Source: Nocardia sp. NBC_01327
Lineage (GTDB): Bacteria > Actinomycetota > Actinomycetes > Mycobacteriales > Mycobacteriaceae
DNA: 64,000 nucleotides
Direction of reading: 5' to 3'
NCBI RefSeq assembly: GCF_035958815.1
Contig: NZ_CP108383.1
Location: 6,076,001-6,140,000, forward strand
Both the position numbers and the translations under genes were made by a program. Every line of letters starts with the position of its first letter. Positions within the stretch are counted from its first letter, which is position 1. The notes under the pieces are model-generated. The model saw nothing but the letters and a program-made list of their open reading frames with translations. It was not told the DNA's origin and ran no database searches. Shown here piece after piece: positions 26,836 to 35,755 of the stretch.

Positions 26836-27732
26836 TCACGAATTGCAGTGCGATGGGGCCGGGACCACAGTCGTGACGACCACCGGAGGCGGCGGCGCGG
26901 CCACCGTGGTGACCGGCGGCGGATCCGGGTCGTAGAGCCGAATTCCGGTGTAGCGCAACTGCCCCGGTGTGACGGTGATGCCGGGAACCTCCACGGTGTG
27001 GCCGTAGACATCGGTGACCCGGGCGGTGAACGGGCCCGGACCGGCGCCCGAAATGGTCCAGTAGTTGTCGTAACCGCGGTGCAGCGGCTTCCAGTCGCCG
27101 CCCGCGTCCGAGTGCAGGTCGACCGCACGCAGGGAATTGCCGCCGCCGGAGAAGAGCATCCCGATCCAGTCCGCCGACGAGCCCTGCTGCACCCGGTAGA
27201 ACAGCTCCGGTGCGGGATCGGGGTCGACCACCTGGCTGATCTTGATCTGCGCCACACCGTCGGTGCTGTTGGCAATGGCCTCGAAGGCGGCGCGGCTCAG
27301 ATCGTATTGATGCGGTGCGCACCCCGGGCAGCGGTCCACGATCTGCGCGCGCACGCTGCCGAGGGGGCCGTCGATATTGACGTAGGTGCCGCAGGGTGAG
27401 GAGTCGGCGTACTCACTGGTCGGCACGCCGACGTAGTAGCCGTCGAGGGGCAGATCCGGCAGTGAGCACGCCACGCCCGGACTGAAGGCGTAGAAGCGGG
27501 CCTGTGCTATCTGCGGGGGCGGCGGCGAGGGCGGAAGCTGCTGTGTGGTAACCGAACTGGGAGTCGTCGGTGCGGGCTCGGTAATGACGGTGGTGATCGG
27601 CGCGGCCGAGCGGCAGGCGACGGGCTCGGGACGCATGACCCACGTTATCGTCCCCACCACCACGGCCGCCGCGAGGGCCGTCCACAACCAGGGTCTGCTC
27701 GAGCGAACCACTTCGTATCCTGTGCGGTGCAT
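26836..27732 (-). CDS. Expansin-like exported protein (DPBB plus CBM63-type domain)
   Basis: This is a 298-residue protein with an N-terminal membrane anchor or signal (WLWTALAAAVVVGTITWV), a Pro/Thr-rich linker and then a double-psi beta-barrel domain. The barrel has VDRCPGCAPHQYDLS, where the final Asp matches the essential Asp of bacterial expansins. The C-terminal domain with W (DWIGML) and RGYDNYW aromatics fits the expansin carbohydrate-binding domain. Such proteins loosen polysaccharide networks without hydrolysis. ATG at 27732 has GGGAG upstream. The tail ends in a Pro/Val-rich stretch. Plant-wall or own-wall binding cannot be decided. Confidence 0.78.
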   Translation of the reverse strand: MHRTGYEVVRSSRPWLWTALAAAVVVGTITWVMRPEPVACRSAAPITTVITEPAPTTPSSVTTQQLPPSPPPPQIAQARFYAFSPGVACSLPDLPLDGYYVGVPTSEYADSSPCGTYVNIDGPLGSVRAQIVDRCPGCAPHQYDLSRAAFEAIANSTDGVAQIKISQVVDPDPAPELFYRVQQGSSADWIGMLFSGGGNSLRAVDLHSDAGGDWKPLHRGYDNYWTISGAGPGPFTARVTDVYGHTVEVPGITVTPGQLRYTGIRLYDPDPPPVTTVAAPPPPVVVTTVVPAPSHCNS

Positions 27733-27932
27733 GGCCGCTCCCCAACCTCCGAATTGTGTTTGCTGCAACGATGCTGACCCCCTTCAGGAAAGCAGCAGCG
27801 CCGGTCGCGCCGAGGTCGAATCGGAAACTCGGAGTGAAAAACTCGGCGAGTCGCCGGTGTGTCATGGATCTAGAACGGAGCGCCGCCGCACTCCGTATCT
27901 CCTGGCGTACACCGACTTCAGGAGCACCCCTC

Positions 27933-28790
27933 ATGCCCGATCTCGCGCCGTTCTATCGGCAGGTCCAATCGCACTACGACGTCTCCGACGACTTCTACGC
28001 GCTGTTCCTCGACCCCTCCATGACCTACAGCTGCGCCTACTTCCCCGATGCCACCATGAGCCTGCAGCAGGCGCAGGTCGCCAAGATCGATCTCGCGCTG
28101 GGGAAGCTACGGCTGCAGCCGGGTATGACGCTGCTCGATATCGGATGCGGCTGGGGCGCAACGATGATTCGCGCCGCAGAGCACTACGGCGTGCGGGTGA
28201 TCGGACTCACCTTGAGCCGCAACCAGTTCGACTACACCCGGGCGCGCCTGGCGCGGCTCGGCCTCACCGATGCCGAAGTGCGGCTGCAGGGTTGGGAGGA
28301 GTTCCGCGGCAAGGCCGACCGGATCGTGAGCATCGGAGCGTTCGAGCATTTCCGCAAGGAGCGCTATCCGGAATTCTTCGCCCGCTGCCATGCCATGATG
28401 CCCGCGGACGGACGGCTGCTGTTGCACACCATCATCGGCCGCACACTGGCGGAATTGCGCACGCTGAATATCCCCGTCACCCGCGAGGATGCCCGGTTCC
28501 ACATCTTCATGAAGCGGGAGATCTTCCCGGGCGGGCAACTCCCCCAGCCCTCCACGGTGACCGGACTCGCCGTGGCCGCGGGATTCCATACCCAGCGCAT
28601 CCATTCGCTGCAGGCGCATTACGCGCACACGCTCGACCTGTGGGCCGAGTCCTTGCAGGCGCATCGCACCGAGGCCGTCCGCCTCACCTCCGAGGAGGTG
28701 TATGCCCGCTACGTCAAATACCTCACCGGCTGTGCGCACTACTTCCACGCCGGGCACCTGGACATTATGCAGTTCACCCTGGTCAAGTAG
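27933..28790 (+). CDS. Cyclopropane/mycolate-type fatty acid methyltransferase
   Basis: This is a 285-residue protein, the usual length for mycolic acid cyclopropane synthases. VQSHYDVSDDFYALFLD and MTYSCAYF open the family domain. LLDIGCGWG binds S-adenosylmethionine, followed by GLTLSRNQ and GAFEHF. It adds a methylene or methyl group to the double bond of an acyl chain. ATG at 27933 is chosen because GGAG lies 8 bases upstream and the longer frame is not family-like. A lipid modification role fits the neighbouring lipid genes. Confidence 0.92.
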   Translation: MPDLAPFYRQVQSHYDVSDDFYALFLDPSMTYSCAYFPDATMSLQQAQVAKIDLALGKLRLQPGMTLLDIGCGWGATMIRAAEHYGVRVIGLTLSRNQFDYTRARLARLGLTDAEVRLQGWEEFRGKADRIVSIGAFEHFRKERYPEFFARCHAMMPADGRLLLHTIIGRTLAELRTLNIPVTREDARFHIFMKREIFPGGQLPQPSTVTGLAVAAGFHTQRIHSLQAHYAHTLDLWAESLQAHRTEAVRLTSEEVYARYVKYLTGCAHYFHAGHLDIMQFTLVK

Positions 28791-28826
28791 CCGGATTCCG
28801 GCACAATTCTGCGCCACAATGGAGTG

Positions 28827-29231
28827 ATGACGGGCTGGACTCACTACCGTCGGTACGCCTACTGGTCGGCGACAGTATTGATCTGCGCCGAAGGGGTGGT
28901 CGGCGGAATCTGGGATATCGCACGGATCCACTACGTGCGGGATCTGGTGACGCATCTGGGGTATCCGACGTACTTCCTGGTTCTCCTGGGCGTATGGAAG
29001 GTGCTGGGGGCGCTGGCACTGCTCGCGCCGCGTTTTCCGCTGGTCAAGGAGTGGGCCTATGCCGGGACCTTCTTCGTGTACACCGGGGCGATGGCCTCGC
29101 ATCTGACCACCGGATACGCACTCGGTGAACTGTGGATCCTGTCGGTGCTCACGGTGCTGACGGTGGCGTCCTGGGCGCTGCGGCCGGACGATCGCCGAGT
29201 GCCCGGAGTGCGGCCGGTCACATCGGGTTGA
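28827..29231 (+). CDS. DoxX-like membrane protein
   Basis: This is a 134-residue protein with about four transmembrane segments. The spacing GIWDIARIHYVRDLVTHLGYP, then a helix ending LGVWKVLGALALL, matches the DoxX-like family. The function of this family is poorly defined. GTG at 28824 is an alternative start; GGAG lies very close to both. It follows the methyltransferase by 36 bases and may be co-transcribed. Confidence 0.75.
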   Translation: MTGWTHYRRYAYWSATVLICAEGVVGGIWDIARIHYVRDLVTHLGYPTYFLVLLGVWKVLGALALLAPRFPLVKEWAYAGTFFVYTGAMASHLTTGYALGELWILSVLTVLTVASWALRPDDRRVPGVRPVTSG

Positions 29232-29265
29232 CCTCAACCTAAGTCGAGCTAGGACAGTTGGGTTC

Positions 29266-30429
29266 ATGAACGCGATCTCCAGTCCGGCGGGAACTTCGAC
29301 CGGCATCACTGTGTCCGACCTGCCGTCGGCTCCCCTCGACGACGCCGCATTCGACGACATCGCGCGCTCGCTGTCGCAGGCGACCGTGGTGGGAATCGGC
29401 GAATCGACGCGGTTCGCGCGGGAGACCTTCGCGGTGCGTGATCGTCTGTTCCGAATTCTGGTGCAGCAGTACGGCTTCCGCGTGGTGGCTCTGCAGGACA
29501 GTGCCGATGTCGCCGCGGTTCTCGACCATTTCGTGCTGACCGGGGAGGGGACGGCGCAGGCCGCGCTCGACACCGCCTGGCGGCCGTGGCGGACCGGCGA
29601 GACGGTCGCGGCGCTGGAGTGGATTCGCGACTTCAACCGCGACCACGGCCAGGATCCGGTCCGGATCATCGCCGTCAAACCCGCACAGGCGAATTCGGCG
29701 GATTACGACGTGGTGCTGGACGCCGTGCGGCGGATCGCGCCGGACCGGCTGGCCGAGATCTCCGCGCATCTCGAACCGATCCGGAGTGCGCACACCACCG
29801 ATGAGCATGTGCAGCGCGCACGCGGAATCCACCCGGGGCGGGCGTTCCAGGAAGACGCGCGAGATGCTGCGGCCCTGCTGGATTCACTGGCCGGGGTGCC
29901 CGAGGACGTGCGGTCCCGCATGCGGCTCATTGTCGAGTTCCACGAGCGCAGCGTCGCCGGGCGCGGGTCGTTCGTCGGCGATGACGATCTGTGGGGCGCC
30001 GCGATGATCGATTATCAGACGCGGACGGGGCAGCGAATCATCTACTGGGACGGCATCGCCCACAGCTCGGCACTCGCCGCAGGCTCTGGCGAGCATCCCA
30101 CCGCCGGCAGTGTGCTGCGGCAGCACTACGGCGCGCGGTACGCCTCGGTGGCGATCGGATTCCACCACGGCGACCTCGGTATCGTCGATGTTCCCGCGCC
30201 GCCCGCGGACTTCCTGGATGCCGTGCTGGGCGCGGCCGGACCTGCGGCGCACTGGGTGGATCTGCGCGGCCACGACGGTGCGCTCGGACCGGTCAAGATG
30301 CGGGTGATCAGCGGCGTGTACGACCCGTCGAACGATGCCGCGGCGCATATGGTGTTCGCCGATCCGGCCGCCGCCTTCGACATCCTGATTCACGTGCGCG
30401 AGGCGTCTGCGCTGCAGTGGCTGCCGTAG
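29266..30429 (+). CDS. Erythromycin-esterase-like protein with altered active site
   Basis: This 387-residue protein aligns with EreA/EreB-like enzymes. It has GIGESTRFARETFAVRDRLF near residue 42, an FVLTGEGTAQ turn and WDGIAHSSAL towards the C-terminus. In EreA and EreB the first motif contains a His (GEGTHF, GESAHF) needed for catalysis; here it is Arg (CGG). Macrolide lactone hydrolysis is therefore doubtful. It may act on another ester or be non-catalytic. There is no clear operon partner. The 3' end is followed by a tandem duplication. Confidence 0.78.
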   Translation: MNAISSPAGTSTGITVSDLPSAPLDDAAFDDIARSLSQATVVGIGESTRFARETFAVRDRLFRILVQQYGFRVVALQDSADVAAVLDHFVLTGEGTAQAALDTAWRPWRTGETVAALEWIRDFNRDHGQDPVRIIAVKPAQANSADYDVVLDAVRRIAPDRLAEISAHLEPIRSAHTTDEHVQRARGIHPGRAFQEDARDAAALLDSLAGVPEDVRSRMRLIVEFHERSVAGRGSFVGDDDLWGAAMIDYQTRTGQRIIYWDGIAHSSALAAGSGEHPTAGSVLRQHYGARYASVAIGFHHGDLGIVDVPAPPADFLDAVLGAAGPAAHWVDLRGHDGALGPVKMRVISGVYDPSNDAAAHMVFADPAAAFDILIHVREASALQWLP

Positions 30430-30494
30430 CGCGGGCGGCTTCGCGATTCACGTTCGCGAGGCGTCTGCGCTGCCGTAGCGCGGGCGGCTTCGCG
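30388..30494. repeat. Tandem duplication of gene 3' end
   Basis: 30388-30445 (ATTCACG...GGCTTCGCG), spanning the last codons of the preceding gene and its stop, is repeated at 30446-30494 with a 9-base deletion and one substitution. The second copy is outside the gene. It marks a small recent duplication. Confidence 0.85.
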
Positions 30495-30559
30495 GTGAGA
30501 GATCGTAATGGCGCGGCTACATCTGCCGCATCCGGTTGACCCGGTCGCAATGGCCGACT

Positions 30560-31651
30560 TCACCCGTGTAATACATGCTCGTTTCCGGCGCACCAGACCC
30601 GCGCGATCGCACGAGTCGCACGGATATCCGCCAGCGGGTCGCCCTCGATCAGTACCAGGTCGGCGCGCATTCCCGGTGCGATCACGCCGCGATCGGTCAG
30701 TCCGAAATGCTTGGCGGGCAGGCTGGTTGCCGCGCGAATCGCCTCGGCCGGGGTCAGGCCCGCGGCGACCAGCAGTTCGAGTTCGCGGTGCAGGGCCGCG
30801 CCGTGCTCGGGCTGGAAGGGCACCCCGATCTGATCATTGGAATCGCTGCCCGCCAGCACCGGCACACCCGCGGCATGCAGTGCGCCGACCGTCGCGAGGC
30901 AGTGGTCGATTCCGCCGACGCCGAGCGCAGTGGCGATCCCCTCCATCATGACGATGGTGGGCACCGCGATACCGCCCTGTTCAGCCATGCGCCGCACATC
31001 GGCCGCGGAGACTTCGGCTTCCCTCGGCACATGGGTGAGGATGTCCGCGCCGACGTCCAGGCCGGTGAGGTAGGCGCCGAGCGATGCCGCGTGCGCGACC
31101 ACCCGCAGACCACGCGCATGCGCCGCCCGCACGACCGCCGCCGCCACATCCGCATCGGGTCCGCCGCCACCCGGCGCCTCCAGCACGATCTTCACATAAT
31201 CCGACCCCGCCGCGACCCGCTCGGCCACCATGCGATCGGCCTGCGCCGCATCGGTGATGATCGCGGCGTCGGACATCCCCGGCACCCTGGCGTGCATACC
31301 GCCCGCCCCGATCAGCGGAGTACCCGCACTGCGAATATCGCTGGCGCCGGACTCTTTTCGCAGCGCCTCCAGCCGTTCCGGCGGCCAGGTCGCCATATCG
31401 AGTCCGGTGGTCACGCCGAAGTCGGCCAGCTGTGCCAGCGTCTGCGGCCCATGCAGATGGATATGGGCATCGATGAACCCCGGCAGCAGAATCGCACCAC
31501 CCGCATCGATCAGCTCCGCCCCGCCGGGATCGGTGCCGATAACGTCCCCGTCGATCACCACGGTCGTCGGCTCACTCAGCTCTCGACCGTCGAAAACGCG
31601 AACACCGGTCACCGCGATCTTCGAACCAGCCTCTGACAAACCAGAATTCAC
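30560..31651 (-). CDS. Imidazolonepropionase-like amidohydrolase
   Basis: This is a 363-residue metal-dependent hydrolase. The metal-binding HIHLH follows ILLPGFIDA near residue 62, GVTTGLDMAT comes next, and VVAHAAS (a metal-binding His), ILTHVP and the late Asp in LAGSDSND are present. These match amidohydrolases acting on cyclic amides or peptides (imidazolonepropionase/prolidase-like). The GTG at 31651 has GGGAGG at 6 bases. It lies downstream of the MerR gene on the same strand. The substrate is unknown. Confidence 0.82.
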   Translation of the reverse strand: MNSGLSEAGSKIAVTGVRVFDGRELSEPTTVVIDGDVIGTDPGGAELIDAGGAILLPGFIDAHIHLHGPQTLAQLADFGVTTGLDMATWPPERLEALRKESGASDIRSAGTPLIGAGGMHARVPGMSDAAIITDAAQADRMVAERVAAGSDYVKIVLEAPGGGGPDADVAAAVVRAAHARGLRVVAHAASLGAYLTGLDVGADILTHVPREAEVSAADVRRMAEQGGIAVPTIVMMEGIATALGVGGIDHCLATVGALHAAGVPVLAGSDSNDQIGVPFQPEHGAALHRELELLVAAGLTPAEAIRAATSLPAKHFGLTDRGVIAPGMRADLVLIEGDPLADIRATRAIARVWCAGNEHVLHG

Positions 31652-31705
31652 GCCAGCCTCCCATGCCCGCTACTCCCGCGGCGTCCGCATGCCGCCCCAT
31701 CCACC

Positions 31706-32662
31706 TTATCGGCGGTCGCCGATTCGGGCATCAGCGCGCAGCGCGGCACCGAACCAGCTGAAGACCGGCCCGAGGTCGGGTAGTGGGGGCCAGCCGTTGA
31801 TGGTTGCGACGAGACGCCAATACCGTTCCACTCGAACGTCGTTGGCTACCTCCAGTCGCTCGATAATCCAGCGGCGCAGTTCGGGGTCATCCGTCTTGCC
31901 GAAGGTATCGGCATAGCGTGCCGTCAACGAGTCGACAATGGCCGCGGCGGCCGTCGAATTCGCGGCGATGCCGTCCCGCAGCGCCGCAGCGACTTCCTCG
32001 CGCACCGCCTCGGTGAGCGCATGATGCAAACCGGTGGTTTCGCCGTCGGCCCGCTCCTTGGCTTGATACTCGGCCATCCGGCGCACTGCGGCGCGAAAGT
32101 CGCTGTCCTGCACCAGTTCCGCCAGATCGATCCAGGCTTCGACCTGGTGCGGTTCCGGATCGTCGGGAAGTTCGGGCATGGTGGAGCGAACCAGCTCCAC
32201 CATCTCCGGATTGGCGTCGGCGGTGCCGAAGGTGTCGTCGACGAAGTCGTGAATGAGCCGCTGCCGCTCGACATCGGACAGCTGAACCAGTTTGTGCATG
32301 AGAGTCATCTCCTGTGGGTCTGATTCGCGTTTGGCCACCGCGCGTAATACCGCGCGCCGGAGTCGGAGGATGCGCAGCTGAATATCCAGGGCTTCGGCAT
32401 GGGTCGCGGCCACCTCGGCCACCGACGTCTCCCGCGCGAGCACCCGCCGGACAGTCGCCAGATCAACCCCGAGCTCCCGCAGCGTGCGCACCAATTCCAG
32501 ACACGCCACCGCATGAGCGTCATACAGCCGATACCCGGCCGCGCTGTATTGCGTCGGCGGCACCACCCCGCGATCGGCATAGAACCGAATCGTCTTGACC
32601 GTCAACCCGGTCCGCTCGGCCAGAGCCCCGATCGTCAACAGCGCATCATCGTCCATACCCAC
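31706..32662 (-). CDS. MerR-family transcriptional regulator
   Basis: This is a 318-residue regulator. The N-terminal winged helix reads LTIGALAERTGLTVKTIRFY, followed by the family's YRLYD and LRELGVDLATVRRVL dimerisation helix. The long C-terminal domain (about 130-318), helical and Asp/Glu-rich, may sense a ligand; no Cys-based metal site is seen. GTG at 32662 follows GGGAGG at 9 bases. It probably controls the amidohydrolase gene behind it, by proximity only. Confidence 0.88.
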   Translation of the reverse strand: MGMDDDALLTIGALAERTGLTVKTIRFYADRGVVPPTQYSAAGYRLYDAHAVACLELVRTLRELGVDLATVRRVLARETSVAEVAATHAEALDIQLRILRLRRAVLRAVAKRESDPQEMTLMHKLVQLSDVERQRLIHDFVDDTFGTADANPEMVELVRSTMPELPDDPEPHQVEAWIDLAELVQDSDFRAAVRRMAEYQAKERADGETTGLHHALTEAVREEVAAALRDGIAANSTAAAAIVDSLTARYADTFGKTDDPELRRWIIERLEVANDVRVERYWRLVATINGWPPLPDLGPVFSWFGAALRADARIGDRR

Positions 32663-32735
32663 AGCTTGCTGCCTCCCCCTGGTGGAGACTCAAGCCGATA
32701 TTCCCCTCTTCACTCCACGACCCGCATGCTCGGGG

Positions 32736-33371
32736 CTAGGGCTCGGCGGTCAGGGCTGAGGAGAGGAAGGTGATGAGTTGGAGGCGGACCCGGTCCTGGG
32801 TGAGGCCGTCCTGGCCAGCGCGGAGGGCGGAGAAGAGGGCGGAGACCAGGACGGAGAGGAGGACTTCGCCGGCGATGGCTACGTCCAGTTGGGGGTCCAG
32901 GAAGCCGTATTCCATGCCTCGGCTGACCTGGTGTACGGCTTGGACGCCGAAGAGGCGGGCGTTGTGCAGGCAGCGTTCTATGACGCCGTCGTCTATCGAA
33001 GAGGCTTCCAGGAGCAGGAAATTCACCAGGCCGGGTTCGGAGGCGACGAGGTCGTAGCCGCGGTCTATGACGCGGGCGTAGCGGTCACAGAAGGCTTCCA
33101 TGGTGGCGGGATCGGCGTCGGCGTCGGGGCCGAGGAGGCGTTCGCGGATATGGTCGAAGCAGTGGTCGATGACGGCGTCGAGGATGTCGCGTTTATTGTC
33201 GAAATAGTTGTAGAAGGTCCCGTGGCTCACGCCCGCGGCCGCGGCGATATCGTCCACGCCGATGGTGCGGAAGCCCCGCGTCATGACCAGACCGTAAGCG
33301 GCGCTGACCAATTCGGTGCGGCGCAACTCCGCACGGGCGGCCTGCCGGGCGGTTCTCACCGGCTCACTCAC
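32736..33371 (-). CDS. TetR-family regulator (last gene of mce operon)
   Basis: This 211-residue protein has the TetR helix-turn-helix IGVDDIAAAAGVSHGTFYNY followed by FDNKRDILDAVI. The helical C-terminal domain is expected to bind a lipid-like ligand. The GTG start overlaps the upstream TetR stop (GTGA), so both are translated together and with the mce genes. Autoregulation of the mce promoter at 42.5 kb is a natural hypothesis. Confidence 0.88.
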   Translation of the reverse strand: MSEPVRTARQAARAELRRTELVSAAYGLVMTRGFRTIGVDDIAAAAGVSHGTFYNYFDNKRDILDAVIDHCFDHIRERLLGPDADADPATMEAFCDRYARVIDRGYDLVASEPGLVNFLLLEASSIDDGVIERCLHNARLFGVQAVHQVSRGMEYGFLDPQLDVAIAGEVLLSVLVSALFSALRAGQDGLTQDRVRLQLITFLSSALTAEP

Positions 33372-33931
33372 GAAGCCACTCTCCTCGCACGCAGTGCCTT
33401 CTCCAGCAAGTGCAGCACCACCCTGGTGCTGCGCTCGCGCAACCGGGGGTCGGAGGACCCGAGCAGTTCCCGCACCATACCGGGACCCACCAGCGTCAGA
33501 ATGGTGTGCGCGAGCACCTCCGGATCGGCATCGGCGCGAATCCAGCCGCCCGCCACGCCGCGCGCCAGTTCGACCGACACCAGTGAGGCGGCCATCGCCT
33601 CGAAACCCAGAAGCCGCTGCGCCAGTTCGTCATCGATGGCCCCGGCCTCCACGAAGAACAGCCGCAGCAGCTCCGGTTCGCGCTCGATCAGCTCGTAGAA
33701 CCGCGCGGCCGCCGCCCGCACCGACTCCAGCAGCTCGTCGATACTGTTCGAGGTGCCGAAGAACTCCGGGATCCGCACCGAGTCGAGGATCTTCTCGACA
33801 CCGAAATCGATGACGTGGTCGAGGATTTCGCGCTTACTGCCGAAGTACCGATAGACCGTGCCCTGCCCGATCCCGGCGCGCGCGGCCACCGCCGAAATGG
33901 CGGTGGCCTCGTATCCGTGAGCGGTGAACAC
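33368..33931 (-). CDS. TetR-family regulator with missing or non-canonical start
   Basis: The frame contains the TetR helix-turn-helix TAISAVAARAGIGQGTVYRY and FGSKREILD. From the first usual start codon (GTG 33931) it gives only 187 residues and lacks helix 1. The same frame upstream to 34009 encodes a normal TetR N-terminus, VPRTGRPPQHELPLRRRRQ then IIEAAYE, but begins with GTC directly overlapping the Mas stop. A GTG there would give the overlap seen elsewhere in the operon. The true start is either non-canonical or mutated. Confidence 0.75.
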   Translation of the reverse strand: MFTAHGYEATAISAVAARAGIGQGTVYRYFGSKREILDHVIDFGVEKILDSVRIPEFFGTSNSIDELLESVRAAAARFYELIEREPELLRLFFVEAGAIDDELAQRLLGFEAMAASLVSVELARGVAGGWIRADADPEVLAHTILTLVGPGMVRELLGSSDPRLRERSTRVVLHLLEKALRARRVAS

Positions 33932-34008
33932 CTCGTAGGCGGCTTCGATGATCTGCCGGCGCCGCCGCAGCGGAAGCTCGTGCTGCGGCGGCCGGCCTGT
34001 GCGCGGGA

Positions 34009-34791
34009 CTATTTCGCGGCCCCGTCCTTCGCGCCGCCGTCCTTCGCATCCCCATCCTTCGGGCCGTAGTCGACGACCACCCAGTCGCCGCCGCTCTTGG
34101 CGACGGTGACCAGCAGCAGATTCGGCACCGTCGCCGGATCCGTCTGCTGAATGTTCTGGGTGCGCTGGGTGGCGTACACGGTCACCGCGTACTGATCGTT
34201 GCCCTTCGCTTCCACCGAGCTACCCACCACCTTGCCGGTCGCCACCACCTGCGCGCCGGTCATGATCTTGGACAGCGTGTCGTGCACCTGGGTGTACTTG
34301 TTGCGCAGGGCATCCGAGGTGCCGCGCTGCACGCCGTCGAAGAAGGCGGGCAGGTTCTTATAGTCGTAGTTCAGCGAGCGCACGGTGTAATCGCTCGCCA
34401 CCTCGGCCGCCCTGGCACGGTCGGAATCGCTGGTGCGCAGGGCGTCGAGATCACCGGTGGAGTTGTGCCAGAACACGCCCATGACCACCGCGACGACCGC
34501 GAACAATGCGGCGGCGGCCACGGCGATCGGATAGGCCCGAGTGCGCAATCCCCGCAGTCGCAACGGTTTCGGATCAACCGGCGGCTCTGACACCACAGGG
34601 GCAGTAGCGATCATCGCGGGGGCAGCGTCGGTCACTACCGGGGCAGCGTCGGTCACCACAGGGGCAGCGTCAGTCACCACAGGGGCAGCATCAGTCACCA
34701 CAGGGGCAGCATCAGCAGTCTCGGGCTCGTTCGCCTTTACCGAATCCTTCACCAGCACAACCACTTCCGTGTTCTCTTCCGTTTCACTCAT
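34009..34791 (-). CDS. Mce-associated membrane protein (Mas)
   Basis: This is a 260-residue protein. A disordered acidic N-terminus with five near-identical APVVTDA repeats (21-bp DNA repeats near 34625-34720) is followed by one membrane helix (YPIAVAAAALFAVVAVVMGV). An extracytoplasmic domain with the family's VASDYTVRSLNYDYKN segment comes last. Such proteins sit in mce operons and stabilise the importer. The start ATG 34791 has GAAGG upstream. It ends in a charged KDG repeat. Confidence 0.85.
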   Translation of the reverse strand: MSETEENTEVVVLVKDSVKANEPETADAAPVVTDAAPVVTDAAPVVTDAAPVVTDAAPAMIATAPVVSEPPVDPKPLRLRGLRTRAYPIAVAAAALFAVVAVVMGVFWHNSTGDLDALRTSDSDRARAAEVASDYTVRSLNYDYKNLPAFFDGVQRGTSDALRNKYTQVHDTLSKIMTGAQVVATGKVVGSSVEAKGNDQYAVTVYATQRTQNIQQTDPATVPNLLLVTVAKSGGDWVVVDYGPKDGDAKDGGAKDGAAK

Positions 34792-34804
34792 GATTGCCTT
34801 CTCT

Positions 34805-35755
34805 CTAACGAGGAAATTCGACGCCGACATGGGCCGCGCCATCGCCGGGGAACACCGTGGCCAGCAGATCGACAATCGATCCGGCATCCACGCGCAACGG
34901 CTTGAGGGCGCTGGTGGAGGGCTTCAGTGCGGTGGCGATGAACCCGAGGTCGGGTCCCATCTCGGACAGGTATTGGTCGATCTTGGTGACCAGCGGCCCC
35001 AGCGGATCGTCGAAAATATGCTCACCGATGTAGGAGTAGTTCTGGAACGCGCCGATGATGTGCAGCAGTTCCGGCAGTGCCGAGTCGATATCACCCGCGG
35101 CGGCACTGAGCGACGGTGCGCGGCCGTCGAAACGGTCGCCGAGCGTCTGCACATTGGCGTACAGCCGCGCGATCTCATCCCGCTTGTCGTGCAGGAGATT
35201 CGCGGTGCCGACGAGCGCCCGGGTCAGATTGGCCACATCGGCGTCGCGGCCCTGGAATCCGGCGGCCACGGTGGTCGCCAGATGCTGCAGTCGCGCCGGA
35301 TCCAATTGCGCTGTCAGCGCGTCCATCTTGGCGAGTGCGTCACCGACGGTCGTGGCGGTCTTGACCTGACGGTTCGGCACGATACTGCCGTCATGCAGGA
35401 ACGGCCCGGCGGTTCCCGTCGGCCGGAAGTCGAGGAACTGCTCCCCGGCCGCCGACAGATTGGCGATCTGCACCTGACTGTCCACCGGAATCCGGTACTT
35501 CGCATCGTATTCCAGCGTCACCGACAGTCCGTGAATCGTGGCCCCGATATCGCGCACCCGCCCGATGGGCATGCCCCGCAGCGTCACCTCGGAGGTCTTC
35601 ATCAGTCCGCCGGAGGAATCCAAAAGCACTGTGACGGTGTTGTTCTGGCGCCTCGGATCCAAATTCAGCACACCGACCGCCATATAGCTACCGCAGATCA
35701 GCGTCAGTATCGTCAGCAGCACCAGCGAGACCGGCCCGGAGAGTGAGAGTTTCAT
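34805..35755 (-). CDS. mceF: MceF subunit of Mce importer
   Basis: This is a 316-residue protein with an N-terminal membrane helix (SLVLLTILTLICGSYMAVGV) and an MCE domain (about 35-120), seen in VTVLLDSSGGLMKTSEVTLR and IANLSAAGEQFLDFRP. A long helical domain follows. Sixth in order after MceE, it should form part of the hexameric lipid-transfer tunnel. Its start overlaps the MceE stop by 4 bases. Confidence 0.88.
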   Translation of the reverse strand: MKLSLSGPVSLVLLTILTLICGSYMAVGVLNLDPRRQNNTVTVLLDSSGGLMKTSEVTLRGMPIGRVRDIGATIHGLSVTLEYDAKYRIPVDSQVQIANLSAAGEQFLDFRPTGTAGPFLHDGSIVPNRQVKTATTVGDALAKMDALTAQLDPARLQHLATTVAAGFQGRDADVANLTRALVGTANLLHDKRDEIARLYANVQTLGDRFDGRAPSLSAAAGDIDSALPELLHIIGAFQNYSYIGEHIFDDPLGPLVTKIDQYLSEMGPDLGFIATALKPSTSALKPLRVDAGSIVDLLATVFPGDGAAHVGVEFPR

